Assembly: GCA_947632345.1 (NCBI GenBank) | Contig: CANROW010000008.1 | Span: 1 to 53,049, forward strand | Direction: 5' to 3' | Length of the DNA stretch: 53,049 nucleotides | DNA from: an uncultured Bacilli bacterium | Lineage (GTDB): Bacteria; Bacillota_I; Bacilli_A; RF39; UBA660 | In this document: piece by piece, positions 7,625-15,932 of the stretch | Layout of the letters: every line of letters starts with the position of its first letter | Numbering within the stretch: the first letter of the stretch is position 1 | Position numbers and translations under genes: made by a program | The notes under the pieces: model-generated | The model's database searches: none | Told to the model about the DNA's origin: nothing | What the model saw: the letters and a program-made list of their open reading frames with translations, nothing else

Positions 7625-9367
7625 TTATTTCTTCGTACCTATCGTTTTAACCTTGGCCTTTTCTTCAGGTGGATAAACTTGTCTTTTAGCTTGGTCATTG
7701 ATTGCGTATAAGACAAAATCTTTTGGATCTTCGATGGTCTCTTTCTTCAAAATCAATTCTCCTTTTTCACCATTCAACAAACGCACTTTGCGAACAGCTA
7801 CTTGAAGCATATCATCGACAATTCTCTTTAAGCCACTAGCTCCTGCTTTTTCCTTCATTGACTTTTCAGCAATACATTCTAAAATTGTACCATCATAGAT
7901 AAGTTCGGTATTATCGACATCACTAAAAGCTTTTTCATATATTTTTAATGGTGAAATATTTGAATCAGTCAAGATAGTTACTAAATCACTTTTACTCAAT
8001 TCATTAACAACTTTTATAATTTGTAATCGACGAAGCAATTCTGGCTTTAATCCATACTTGATTAAATCCTCTGGTCCCAAGACTACTCTAGAATTATTTT
8101 CAGCATTCTTTTCTTCTTTAGAACTTTCATCAGGCGAAATGTTAAATCCTATTTGAACTTTTGTCCTTTTGTCATGCATTTCTTTCTTCTTTTGCTCGAT
8201 CAAATCTTGCGCCGCTCCGGCACAAATGAAAGTTAAATCCTTAGTATTGAAAGTAATAGATGAATCATGATAGTTCTCAGCTGGAATGACAATCTCATCA
8301 CCTTCAAGCATTTTGAACAATTCATCTTGAACATCTTGTTTGTTAATACCATTGCCAATTAATTTATCAATTTCATCAATAAAAACAATACCATGTTCGG
8401 CCTTTTGGATATCACCACCGCAAGCTGAAATGAGACTTCTTATCGCCTGTGATGTGGAATTTCCTACATAACCAGACGCCGTAGCAGTTGATGCATCAAA
8501 GAAAACAATAGGAATATCTGTATGTCTTTTTATTGACCGGACAAGCTCTGTCTTACCACAACCACTTGGACCTAAAATCAACATATTAGATTTCAATCCG
8601 TCGTGGTCATGATAATGTTTATTTTTATAAAGCATTGAAACTAGTGCTGACGCAACATGATCTTGCGCAATTACTTCAGAGCATACCATTTTTTCCAATT
8701 CATCAGGATCAAAATCATAATTGATTGGCGTAAAAGAAGTGTTTTCAGGCGTAATGGACTGATCTTCCTCAACGTCATCATCATAATCGAACATATTATA
8801 TGGTTGAACGACGACAATTGGTGTATTACCCCCAAGGGCATCACCAACTAGTTTAGCAGCCATCCGCATCATTTGTTCATTTGATAGAGCACCTACCTCT
8901 TGCATTATATCATCATTAACATCAATATTATCATTACTATGGGAATCATATTTATCCATGATATAGAATAAATTATCATCAGCCTGTTCATCATAGACAG
9001 AATACAAGAAATATGACCTAACACTACGTTCATAGACAATGAATGGATCGATTGCGACACCCTGTTCTGCCAACATGCTCAACATAACATCTTCTTCAAT
9101 TGGGAAAGCATAGAATAAAGTCCCATCATCCCAAGTGTCATAAACCATCTCATTTTCGAGTGGGCAAAGCAAATTATCTTCATCAGAACCAAATGTTGGA
9201 ATTACATCATTGACGCAACGATACTCTTCCTTCGTCTCTAAATCAGTAAAAACTTCCCGTCTAAAATCACACGTTCCCCTAATTGTCTTCACTGGTTTAT
9301 AAGCAACAACTCCTGCATCAGGATATGATGCTTCATATAAAACTGTATAATAAATTTTGTCATTCAT
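7625..9367 (-). CDS. ClpX-like AAA+ unfoldase with a non-ClpX N-terminal domain
   Basis: The C-terminal part (about residues 220-560) is a ClpX/HslU-type AAA+ module. It has Walker A GPSGCGKT, the substrate-gripping pore loop GYVG, Walker B GIVFIDEIDKL and a sensor-2-like GASGLKRIV. It also has an IGF tripeptide in KVQIGFNIS, matching the ClpX loop that docks on ClpP. The first 220 residues are not the ClpX zinc-binding domain. They are acidic, lack the C4 zinc site and are rich in Asp/Tyr, with a DYDDDVEEDQS linker. ClpP is not in the window. I infer a ClpP-partner unfoldase with its own substrate-recognition domain. It is not canonical clpX (580 versus about 420 residues). Confidence 0.85.
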   Translation of the reverse strand: MNDKIYYTVLYEASYPDAGVVAYKPVKTIRGTCDFRREVFTDLETKEEYRCVNDVIPTFGSDEDNLLCPLENEMVYDTWDDGTLFYAFPIEEDVMLSMLAEQGVAIDPFIVYERSVRSYFLYSVYDEQADDNLFYIMDKYDSHSNDNIDVNDDIMQEVGALSNEQMMRMAAKLVGDALGGNTPIVVVQPYNMFDYDDDVEEDQSITPENTSFTPINYDFDPDELEKMVCSEVIAQDHVASALVSMLYKNKHYHDHDGLKSNMLILGPSGCGKTELVRSIKRHTDIPIVFFDASTATASGYVGNSTSQAIRSLISACGGDIQKAEHGIVFIDEIDKLIGNGINKQDVQDELFKMLEGDEIVIPAENYHDSSITFNTKDLTFICAGAAQDLIEQKKKEMHDKRTKVQIGFNISPDESSKEEKNAENNSRVVLGPEDLIKYGLKPELLRRLQIIKVVNELSKSDLVTILTDSNISPLKIYEKAFSDVDNTELIYDGTILECIAEKSMKEKAGASGLKRIVDDMLQVAVRKVRLLNGEKGELILKKETIEDPKDFVLYAINDQAKRQVYPPEEKAKVKTIGTKK

Positions 9368-9407
9368 AATTACTTCCCCCTACATGAACATCAATATACA
9401 TAGAATT

Positions 9408-9437
9408 ATTATATAACCAGATATAAAAAAAAGACAA
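9408..9437 (-). promoter_or_regulatory. Promoter of the ClpX-like gene
   Basis: TTGTCT, 18 nt, TATAAT on the minus strand, about 40 bp upstream of the start. Confidence 0.5.
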
Positions 9438-9438
9438 T

Positions 9439-9459
9439 AAAAAAATGCTTATTCAGCAT
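9439..9459 (-). terminator. Weak terminator after rpmF
   Basis: A short ATGCT/AGCAT stem overlaps the stop region and is followed by seven T. Confidence 0.45.
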
Positions 9460-9634
9460 CATTTTTCTCTACAACTTTTTTTCCTTTGTAAGAACCACAA
9501 TTTGGGCAAGCTCTATGAGGTTTAATAGCTGCTCCACATTCTTTACAAGTAACTACACCAACTGGAGTTAATGCATTGTGACTTCTTCTCATTCTTTTTC
9601 TTGTTTTTGAAACTTTTCTAAAAGGTACTGCCAT
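9449..9634 (-). CDS. rpmF: 50S ribosomal protein L32
   Basis: L32 is a small zinc-ribbon protein of the large subunit. The ATG at 9634 gives the canonical MAVPFRKVSKTRKRMRRSH start and lies 8 nt after GGAG, so the three extra track codons are dropped (61 residues). Zinc ligands are present in CKEC and CPNC, so this is the zinc-binding form. It follows yceD, the common bacterial arrangement. Confidence 0.98.
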   Translation of the reverse strand: MAVPFRKVSKTRKRMRRSHNALTPVGVVTCKECGAAIKPHRACPNCGSYKGKKVVEKNDAE

Positions 9635-9639
9635 AGTTA

Positions 9640-10107
9640 TCACTCCTCTTTCTCATTTTCTAATAAAGCTCGGAAAGGATTATTTTTATACTTTAATTCT
9701 TCTTCACTCATTAGTTTCCAACCGTCACCACTGTATTTACTATAATCAGTTACTTCCGTATATCTAAGTGGGACCTCTAAAACAATATTTTGCCATAAAA
9801 TCTCAAGAATATCAATAGTATTTTTATTTTTTTCAAGAAAATCTTCTAAATTTTCTTCTATTTCACTAGAAAATTGATAATTGACTTCTTCAAGACTTAT
9901 GGAATCTAAAATTGTCATCGTACCAGATAGTTTTCCACGAAGAACTATTTCTTCGTTACTATCCTTTTCTATTTTGCCACAAAAATGGATTGGTTGTAAA
10001 TCAATTATATCTTGCATATGATATTTTTCTTTATCAAAAGAGAACTCTTCATCTAAAAGGATGACATCTTTGATATTAGCATATATTTCTTCTAAACTGA
10101 TGACCAT
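9640..10107 (-). CDS. yceD: YceD/DUF177 protein linked to 23S rRNA/L32
   Basis: DUF177 proteins sit upstream of rpmF and are linked to 23S rRNA accumulation. The 155 residues include the family core (GKLSGTMTILDSISLEE, and a Trp-containing LEVPLR segment) and the conserved GDGWKLMSEEE near the end. The ATG at 10107 after GAGGTGG is better placed than the TTG at 10110. The stop is 5 bp before the L32 start, so the two are co-transcribed. Confidence 0.92.
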   Translation of the reverse strand: MVISLEEIYANIKDVILLDEEFSFDKEKYHMQDIIDLQPIHFCGKIEKDSNEEIVLRGKLSGTMTILDSISLEEVNYQFSSEIEENLEDFLEKNKNTIDILEILWQNIVLEVPLRYTEVTDYSKYSGDGWKLMSEEELKYKNNPFRALLENEKEE

Positions 10108-10126
10108 CAATCCACCTCGCGTTTAA

Positions 10127-10155
10127 ATTATATCTTAAATATTCGATCTTTGCAA
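10127..10155 (-). promoter_or_regulatory. yceD-rpmF promoter
   Basis: TTGCAA, 17 nt, TATAAT on the minus strand. Confidence 0.65.
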
Positions 10156-10189
10156 CTATCTTGTTAGTGCTATTGAAGAATAAATTTTT

Positions 10190-11026
10190 TTAACGAATCT
10201 TTTTCTTCGCTGCATAGTATGGCAAGGCCGCAACACCTGCATCACCAGGTAATTGTTGTAATTTTACTACTGGTTTAATACCATTGTCTCTTATCTCATC
10301 ATAGCTTAATTGATTCCAAACATCTGGTTGATAAAAGCGATAAAAATCCTCTTTATTCAAAACGAGATTTTGGGCAACATCAATACAATCGTCTCCCTTT
10401 TCAACCCAACTATGAAGAATCTTACCACTGATTGAAGAAATGAATCCCGTTACGCCTTTAGCCTTAAGTTTACAAGTCAAATAATAAGAAAGCTCATGGC
10501 AGCGATAGCCAGCACTACTCCTTCGATTGGTGAACAATTGTTTTTGCAGGTAAGCGTCACGAAAAGAATATGTATCCGTCAATTGGTAATAAGAAATCTT
10601 CCCACACTTCGTATCAATGATGAATTCTGGTCCATCGACACACATATCTTTTATTTGACCGCCGTATAAAAAAAGATTTTGTTTCAAGCCCTTTTCTCTA
10701 TCGGAATCACTTGTCTCCTTAGTAAAACAAGTATGATTCATCATATATTTCATCGTCACTGTTTCACTGGGAATTGTCTCTTGAATAATCTCATCATAAT
10801 ATGCTAAACAACCAGCCTGTTGGCAATAATTATATATTTTAGCCAAAGTCAAATTGCCATCCTTGGCTTTTTCAATCCACCAAGAATTATCTAAAAACTT
10901 GCCATCAGGACTACAAGCTGCTTTTTTGCGCACCGAAAGCAAAACATCAATCGTCCTATCCAGCGTCGAGTTTTCCTCAACTTGATTCTCCATTAAAAAA
11001 TCGTAGATTTGGTTATCTTTGCTCAC
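10190..11026 (-). CDS. Transglutaminase-like protein of unknown role
   Basis: This 278-residue cytosolic protein has a possible Cys-His-Asp triad in the order of papain/transglutaminase folds: the Cys of AGYRCHELSYYL, the His of ILHSWVE, and the Asp of DDCIDVAQNLVL. HSWVE followed by a strand with Asp is typical of transglutaminase-like enzymes. No signal peptide is seen, so the target would be inside the cell. The GTG at 11026 is 5 nt after AGGTGG, whereas the track GTG at 11035 overlaps that site. It is a single-gene unit with a strong promoter. The fold is inferred from motifs only. Confidence 0.7.
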   Translation of the reverse strand: MSKDNQIYDFLMENQVEENSTLDRTIDVLLSVRKKAACSPDGKFLDNSWWIEKAKDGNLTLAKIYNYCQQAGCLAYYDEIIQETIPSETVTMKYMMNHTCFTKETSDSDREKGLKQNLFLYGGQIKDMCVDGPEFIIDTKCGKISYYQLTDTYSFRDAYLQKQLFTNRRSSAGYRCHELSYYLTCKLKAKGVTGFISSISGKILHSWVEKGDDCIDVAQNLVLNKEDFYRFYQPDVWNQLSYDEIRDNGIKPVVKLQQLPGDAGVAALPYYAAKKKIR

Positions 11027-11055
11027 AATAGCCACCTATCCTTTTTTCGAGGCAT

Positions 11056-11084
11056 ATTATACACTATTTTTCTTTATTTGTCAA
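11056..11084 (-). promoter_or_regulatory. Promoter of the transglutaminase-like gene
   Basis: TTGACA, 17 nt, TATAAT: a consensus match on the minus strand. Confidence 0.8.
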
Positions 11085-11118
11085 AAAAATTATGCTATCA
11101 TAACGTCAGGTGATGTAT

Positions 11119-12249
11119 ATGCCGACAGTTGGTATAATATGCGAGTATAATCCTTTTCATAATGGTCATTCGTATCATTTAAAAAAAATAAAGGAGCTTT
11201 TCCCCGAATCTTTAGTCATTGCTGTCATTTCGAATTACTTTACGCAAAGAGGTGACATCAGCATTCTATCGAAAGAAGAAAAAACGAATATTGCCTTAGA
11301 GATGGGTATCGATTTAATCGTTGAATTGCCATTCATCTTTTCCAGTCAAAGTGCCGATATCTTCGCTAAAGGAGCAATTGCGATTCTAAAAGAGTTAAAT
11401 GCCGAATATTTAGTCTTTGGTAGTGAATGTAATGATATCGAAAAATTAAAAGAAATTGCTAATATTCAATTGAACAACTCTTTTTATGAAGAATTAGTAA
11501 AAGCTTATATGGATGATGGAGTGAACTATCCAACAGCGATGAGTAAAGCTATTAAAGATGTATCAGATTTAGAAATAGATACTCCTAATGATCTATTGGG
11601 ATTATCATATGTAAAAGAAATCATAAAACAAAAAGCCAATCTTATTCCCATCACCATCAAAAGAACTAATAATTATCACGATAAAGATCTCATTTCTAAC
11701 ATTGCTTCAGCGACAGCGATTAGAGAAGCTTTAAATAAAGGAAGAGATATAAGAGATAATGTTCCCAAGATGGTTTATGAGTTCTTAAAAGAGAAACCAT
11801 CATATGATTTTTTTCCCTTCTTAAAATATAAAATATTGGTTGAAGGAAAAGATATTGCTGAGTATCAAACTGTTGACGAAGGCATTGAAAATAGAGTTAT
11901 CAATAATATCTCTAACTGTGCAACAACCGAAGAGTTGATCAATAAAATTAAAACCAAGAGATATACCTATAATAAATTGGCAAGAATGTTAATCCATATC
12001 CTTGTATCTTTAAAAAAAGAGGAAGCTAGTAACCAATCATTACATTATCTTCGCATCCTAGGTTTCAATCAGTTGGGGCGCGATTACTTAAATAGAATGA
12101 AGAAAAATACCAACCTTCCCATCATTGCCAATATCAAGAAAAAAGATGAGGAATTGTTAAAAATTGATATCAGAGCTGAAAAAATATATGATTTAATCAC
12201 AAATAATAATCCCAATAATTATAAAAATCCCCCACTAAGAACAAAGTGA
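11119..12249 (+). CDS. tmcAL: TmcAL, tRNA(Met) cytidine acetate ligase
   Basis: TmcAL (YlbM) makes N4-acetylcytidine at the wobble base of elongator tRNA-Met using acetate and ATP. The nucleotidyltransferase-type N-terminus is clear (GIICEYNPFHNGH, with the HxGH-like site), followed by ISNYFTQRGDISILSKEEKT and ELPFIFSSQSADIFAKGA. The third in-frame start (11119) is spaced best from AGGTGAT and begins MPTVGIICEY. The C-terminus (NYKNPPLR) matches the expected family end, so the adjacent IS element did not truncate it. The IS right end begins at its stop codon. Confidence 0.93.
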   Translation: MPTVGIICEYNPFHNGHSYHLKKIKELFPESLVIAVISNYFTQRGDISILSKEEKTNIALEMGIDLIVELPFIFSSQSADIFAKGAIAILKELNAEYLVFGSECNDIEKLKEIANIQLNNSFYEELVKAYMDDGVNYPTAMSKAIKDVSDLEIDTPNDLLGLSYVKEIIKQKANLIPITIKRTNNYHDKDLISNIASATAIREALNKGRDIRDNVPKMVYEFLKEKPSYDFFPFLKYKILVEGKDIAEYQTVDEGIENRVINNISNCATTEELINKIKTKRYTYNKLARMLIHILVSLKKEEASNQSLHYLRILGFNQLGRDYLNRMKKNTNLPIIANIKKKDEELLKIDIRAEKIYDLITNNNPNNYKNPPLRTK

Positions 12250-12395
12250 TTTATAAATAAATCACGTCCAAACTTCACAATTTGAATTTTCTCCTTCATA
12301 GGATAACTCTACCCTCCAGAGACCAATTTCCGATAGTCGCTACCGTACTTTTATTTTTTAATTTATTTTTAACCCATTTGTCCCATATATTTTCT
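12250..12395 (-). ncRNA. Candidate omega (reRNA) guide RNA of TnpB
   Basis: TnpB nucleases use an RNA that covers the end of tnpB and the element's right end, with the guide read from flanking DNA. This 120-bp non-coding stretch can fold (GGTCTCTGGAGGGTAGAG, AGTTATCCTATGAAGG) and reaches the right-end hairpin. If correct, the guide would be copied from the tmcAL 3' end. Boundaries are inferred. Confidence 0.4.
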
Positions 12396-13517
12396 AATTC
12401 CTTCCGTTAATATATTTATACTTGCATTTATATCTCTATCCATCTCATTTTTGCATTCATCACATACAAAACTTCTTATTCTTAAATCCTTTAGTTCTTT
12501 CTTTCTATTTCCACATATACTACATATCTGACTACTTGGATAATATGTATCTATTTTTATCAGCTTTTTTTTCTCCCATAGACACTTGTACTCCAATTGT
12601 CTTACTATTTCTCCTAAAGAACTATTGGCAATTCTTTTTGATAAATGATTCTTTCCTTCTTCTATCATCTCTTTTACCTTTAATGTTTCACATACGATTA
12701 TGTCATTTTCTTTTACTAACTTACTAGTTATGAAATTCGTATAATATTTCCTTGCATTTCTCAATTTCTCATAATATCTTTCTAACTTTAATATTATTTT
12801 TCTTCTATTATTACTTCCTTTTTCACTTCTTGATAATGCCTTATTATATCCTTTTATCTTTCTTTCTATCTTACCTATATTTTCTAGTGCTTTATACTTT
12901 ACTCCTTCACTTGTTATTACTAAATCTTTTACTCCCAAATCTATTCCTGTTATATATCTTGGTATTACTTCTTTATCTTCCTTTTCTTCTTCCACATTTA
13001 CACTCGCATAATATCTTTTACCAACCTTACTTATTGTGACATTAAATATTTTAAATGGGAATTCTATAAGATTTCTATATCCTCTTATTTTTAATTTTCC
13101 CATCTTTGGTAATGTTATTTCCCTTTTATTTAAATCTACTTTTATATTACTATAATTTTTATCTTTGTAACTGCTTCTTATACATACTGTTCTATATTTA
13201 TCACTATGGTTTTTCTTTTTATATTTTGGATATCCACTTCCATTATAAAAGTTTAAGTATGCTCTATCTAAATCTTCTACTGACGTTCTTAAACAAGAAC
13301 TATCTACTTCCTTTAACCATTCATTTTCTTTTGATAAAAAGGAAATATCTTTTTTCATATCCTTTAAAGTTAATATTTCATTATTTTTGTACATCAATTC
13401 TTTTTTATTTAAATAGTAATTATAAACAAATCGACTACAACCAATACACTTATTAATAAACTTTTTTTGTTCTTCTGTTGGATATAATCTAAATACATAT
13501 GCTTTATTAACTAACAT
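12369..13517 (-). CDS. tnpB: TnpB, RNA-guided RuvC nuclease of IS605 family
   Basis: TnpB is the compact RNA-guided DNA nuclease ancestral to Cas12. The ATG at 13517 follows GGGGG and gives 382 residues starting MLVNKAYVFRLYPT. The catalytic RuvC residues are present: Asp in GIDLGVKD, Glu in IIVCETLKV, and Asp in MDRDINASINI. The C4 zinc finger (CSICGN ... CDEC) is complete and the frame is unbroken, so the protein is probably active. The + strand ORFs over it are shadows. Its promoter contains a LexA-box-like palindrome. Confidence 0.95.
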   Translation of the reverse strand: MLVNKAYVFRLYPTEEQKKFINKCIGCSRFVYNYYLNKKELMYKNNEILTLKDMKKDISFLSKENEWLKEVDSSCLRTSVEDLDRAYLNFYNGSGYPKYKKKNHSDKYRTVCIRSSYKDKNYSNIKVDLNKREITLPKMGKLKIRGYRNLIEFPFKIFNVTISKVGKRYYASVNVEEEKEDKEVIPRYITGIDLGVKDLVITSEGVKYKALENIGKIERKIKGYNKALSRSEKGSNNRRKIILKLERYYEKLRNARKYYTNFITSKLVKENDIIVCETLKVKEMIEEGKNHLSKRIANSSLGEIVRQLEYKCLWEKKKLIKIDTYYPSSQICSICGNRKKELKDLRIRSFVCDECKNEMDRDINASINILTEGIRKYMGQMG

Positions 13518-13538
13518 TTTATTCCCCCTAACAGCAAC

Positions 13539-13567
13539 ATTATAATTCAAACATATGTTTTGGTCAA
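13539..13567 (-). promoter_or_regulatory. tnpB promoter with LexA-box-like palindrome
   Basis: TTGACC (13562-13567), 17 nt, TATAAT (13539-13544) on the minus strand. The spacer contains the perfect 12-bp palindrome AAACATATGTTT (13549-13560), close to the Gram-positive LexA consensus core GAACATATGTTC. It is in the same position as the box in the lexA promoter of this window. Confidence 0.65.
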
Positions 13568-13604
13568 CAGTAAATTTACTCTTTATAGAAATTTCCTTAT
13601 AAAC

Positions 13605-13630
13605 AAAATAGAGTCAGGTCACCCTGACTT
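13605..13630 (-). terminator. pyk terminator
   Basis: AGTCAGG and CCTGACT pair over a 4-nt loop after the pyk stop. T-rich flanks on both sides allow use in both directions. Confidence 0.6.
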
Positions 13631-13633
13631 TTA

Positions 13634-15049
13634 TTATATTTTTTCAATTTTTAAGAAGTTTGTTTCATTTTCAACCGTATCGGTGTGAATACCACCAGCA
13701 ATGACAATTACATCATTTTTCTTAAGTTTTAGAATACGTGTTGCTTCTTTCCGAGCAATTTCTGCAATGCTAGACAATTCATCAACAATTGGAGCAACAC
13801 TACAATAAACGCCAAAATTGAGGGACAAACTGCGAGCGACTTTATCATTTGGACAAATCGCAATAATGATTGGATAAGGTTTTAAATTGCTGATGACGCG
13901 GGCACTATGACCTCCCATCGTCGGAACAACAATGGCTCCCGCATCAACCTCATCTATACTAGCTATGACCGCTTTGGCGATGGCCGCAGTTATAGCTTTA
14001 TCATGTTGATAATCAAATTTATAATTATAATCGTAATATTCTTCCGTCTGTTTACAAATATCACTCATGTATTTAACCGCTTCAATCGGATGTTTTCCAA
14101 CCGTTGTCTCACCACTCAACATAACAGCATCGCATCCATCTAAAACCGCGTTCGCAACATCAGACACTTCAGCTCTAGTTGGTCGACTACTCGTATACAT
14201 AGATGCTAACATTTCAGTAGCAACAATACAGAATTTGCCTTGTTCCCGACATTTTTGAATCATCACCTTTTGAAGGATTGGTAACTCCTGCATTGGGAGT
14301 TCAACTCCTAAATCGCCACGGGCTACCATAATTCCATCACTCTCAGAAATTATTTCATCCAAATTATCAATCGCTGTTTTACTCTCGACTTTAGAAATTA
14401 TTTGCATATCACTACGATTATTAGCTTTCAACAATTTGCGCACAGCTCTTATGTCTTCCGCACAAGTGACAAATGATAAAGCGATGAAATCACCATCATT
14501 GCGACAAGCATACTCAATATCTTTCTTATCTTGTTCAGATAAAAAAGGCACATCGAGTTCAATTCCTGGAGTAGCAACACCTTTATGGGATGATAAAACA
14601 CCACCATTAATGACTTCGCAAACAACTCCTTTTTTAGTATTGTCAAGGACTTTCATACTCATTAAACCATCATCAAACAACACTACATCATCTTTTTTTA
14701 ACTTATCAAGAACATTTTTGTAATTGACCGTAATTCGTTCACTATTACCGATGACATCATCTTTCACAAGACGAATCTGTTGGCCTTCAATCAGTTCAAC
14801 GCCATCGCTCTCCATCGCACCCGTTCGAAAATCAGGACCTTTCGTGTCATACATCAAACCGATATGACATCCTGTCTTTTCCCGAACCCTTTCCACCGTT
14901 TCTTTGACACTCGTATATTCATCATAGGTACCGTGAGAAAAATTGATGCGCACTACATTCATTCCCTCTTCAACTAGCCGTGTCATAACCTCTTCTTTTT
15001 GACTAGCTGGGCCAATACTACATATAATTTTCGTTCTCTTTATACTCAT
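13634..15049 (-). CDS. pyk: Pyruvate kinase
   Basis: Pyruvate kinase converts phosphoenolpyruvate and ADP to pyruvate and ATP at the end of glycolysis. The 471 residues cover the full A, B and C domains: RTKIICSIGPAS, NFSHGTYDEY, the active-site region ISKVESKTAIDNLDEI, the signature VARGDLGVELP, and MLSGETTVGKHP. It lacks the extra C-terminal PEP-utiliser-like domain of Bacillus pyruvate kinase. It is a single-gene unit with its own promoter and terminator. Confidence 0.97.
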   Translation of the reverse strand: MSIKRTKIICSIGPASQKEEVMTRLVEEGMNVVRINFSHGTYDEYTSVKETVERVREKTGCHIGLMYDTKGPDFRTGAMESDGVELIEGQQIRLVKDDVIGNSERITVNYKNVLDKLKKDDVVLFDDGLMSMKVLDNTKKGVVCEVINGGVLSSHKGVATPGIELDVPFLSEQDKKDIEYACRNDGDFIALSFVTCAEDIRAVRKLLKANNRSDMQIISKVESKTAIDNLDEIISESDGIMVARGDLGVELPMQELPILQKVMIQKCREQGKFCIVATEMLASMYTSSRPTRAEVSDVANAVLDGCDAVMLSGETTVGKHPIEAVKYMSDICKQTEEYYDYNYKFDYQHDKAITAAIAKAVIASIDEVDAGAIVVPTMGGHSARVISNLKPYPIIIAICPNDKVARSLSLNFGVYCSVAPIVDELSSIAEIARKEATRILKLKKNDVIVIAGGIHTDTVENETNFLKIEKI

Positions 15050-15074
15050 CAGTCATCATCCTCTATTCAACCTA

Positions 15075-15103
15075 ATTATAGCAAAATTAAAATTCATTAA
15101 CAA
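15075..15103 (-). promoter_or_regulatory. pyk promoter
   Basis: TTGTTA, 17 nt, TATAAT with an extended TGC before the -10, on the minus strand. Confidence 0.7.
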
Positions 15104-15140
15104 CATTTTTTCAGTTTCATAATTTATAGTAGGTGAAGTT

Positions 15141-15908
15141 ATGAAGTTTTGTGTAAATGACTTTACAATCTACTATGAGAAATATGGCAACGGTAATAAA
15201 AACATTTTAATACTCCCCGGTTGGGGAGACACTCGACCAACATTTAATCATTTGATCAGTCTGTTAGAAGAGATGTACACAATCTACATAATAGACTATC
15301 CTGGGTTTGGTCAAAGTCCCTTTCCTAACCGCGATTTAAAAATAGAAGATTATGCCAATCTCGTTAAAGATTTTATAAAAAATAAACAAATAGATAATCC
15401 CATCATAATTGCCCATTCCTTCGGTGGAAGAATTGTTATCGAGCTATTTACTAACCACAGAGATTTAAACATTAAAAATTTAATTCTTATAGATATTGCT
15501 GGTATTAAAGCTAAAAAGAGTTTTTATCAAAAAATGAAAGAGAAAATTTATAAAATATTGAAAAAAATAGGTAAGATTCTTCCTAAAAAATTTAGAAAGA
15601 GATATTTAGAAAAACTGATTCAGATATTTGGATCCAGTGACTATGCTGCCCTCAGTCAAAATATTCGTAACACCTTCATTAACATCATTAATCGCGATCA
15701 ACGAAATGATATTCCCAACATTGATGCTGATACCCTCATCATTTGGGGCGAAATGGATCGAGATGTACCTGTTGAAGATGGACGTTACATCAAAGAGAAC
15801 ATTAAAGATTCTGGTATTGTCATAATTCCTAAAGGTGGGCATTTTCCTTATTTAGATCACGCTTATTACGTCAACAAAATAATAATTGAATATTTAAAAA
15901 GTCTATGA
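15141..15908 (+). CDS. Alpha/beta-fold hydrolase
   Basis: This 255-residue cytosolic hydrolase has the nucleophile elbow AHSFGG, the acid in GEMDRDVP and the His in KGGHFPYLDH, with the oxyanion-region motif LPGWGDTRPT near the N-terminus. A Lys-rich cap (KAKKSFYQKMKEKIYKILKK) is inserted after the elbow strand. The substrate cannot be told from sequence. It starts after AGGTGAAG and converges on aspS, sharing the terminator at its stop. Confidence 0.85.
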   Translation: MKFCVNDFTIYYEKYGNGNKNILILPGWGDTRPTFNHLISLLEEMYTIYIIDYPGFGQSPFPNRDLKIEDYANLVKDFIKNKQIDNPIIIAHSFGGRIVIELFTNHRDLNIKNLILIDIAGIKAKKSFYQKMKEKIYKILKKIGKILPKKFRKRYLEKLIQIFGSSDYAALSQNIRNTFINIINRDQRNDIPNIDADTLIIWGEMDRDVPVEDGRYIKENIKDSGIVIIPKGGHFPYLDHAYYVNKIIIEYLKSL

Positions 15909-15932
15909 CATTCATAGACTTCTTTTTATTTT
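15899..15932 (+). terminator. Shared terminator between the hydrolase and aspS
   Basis: AAGTCTATGA and TCATAGACTT form a 10-bp stem that includes the hydrolase stop codon, then CTTTTTATTTT. The opposite strand also ends in T's, so it can serve aspS. Confidence 0.8.

Larger units (their letters stand above)
12246..13570 (-). mobile_element. IS200/IS605-type element with tnpB only
   Basis: The element carries a full-length tnpB and no tnpA transposase. At the tmcAL side there is a perfect hairpin (GTGATTTA ... TAAATCAC, 12248-12267), as expected of an IS605-family right end, and the stop codon of tmcAL is part of it. The left boundary near 13570 is approximate. Without TnpA it could move only if TnpA is supplied elsewhere. 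Confidence 0.75.

Noticed and set aside
11119-12249. Truncation of tmcAL by the adjacent IS
   Set aside because: The C-terminal segment fits the expected family end and the stop codon lies before the IS hairpin is complete.
12422-13456. Several plus-strand ORFs rich in Leu/Phe/Tyr across the tnpB gene
   Set aside because: They are antisense shadows of an AT-rich, Lys-rich gene; they lack ribosome sites and look hydrophobic only through complementarity.
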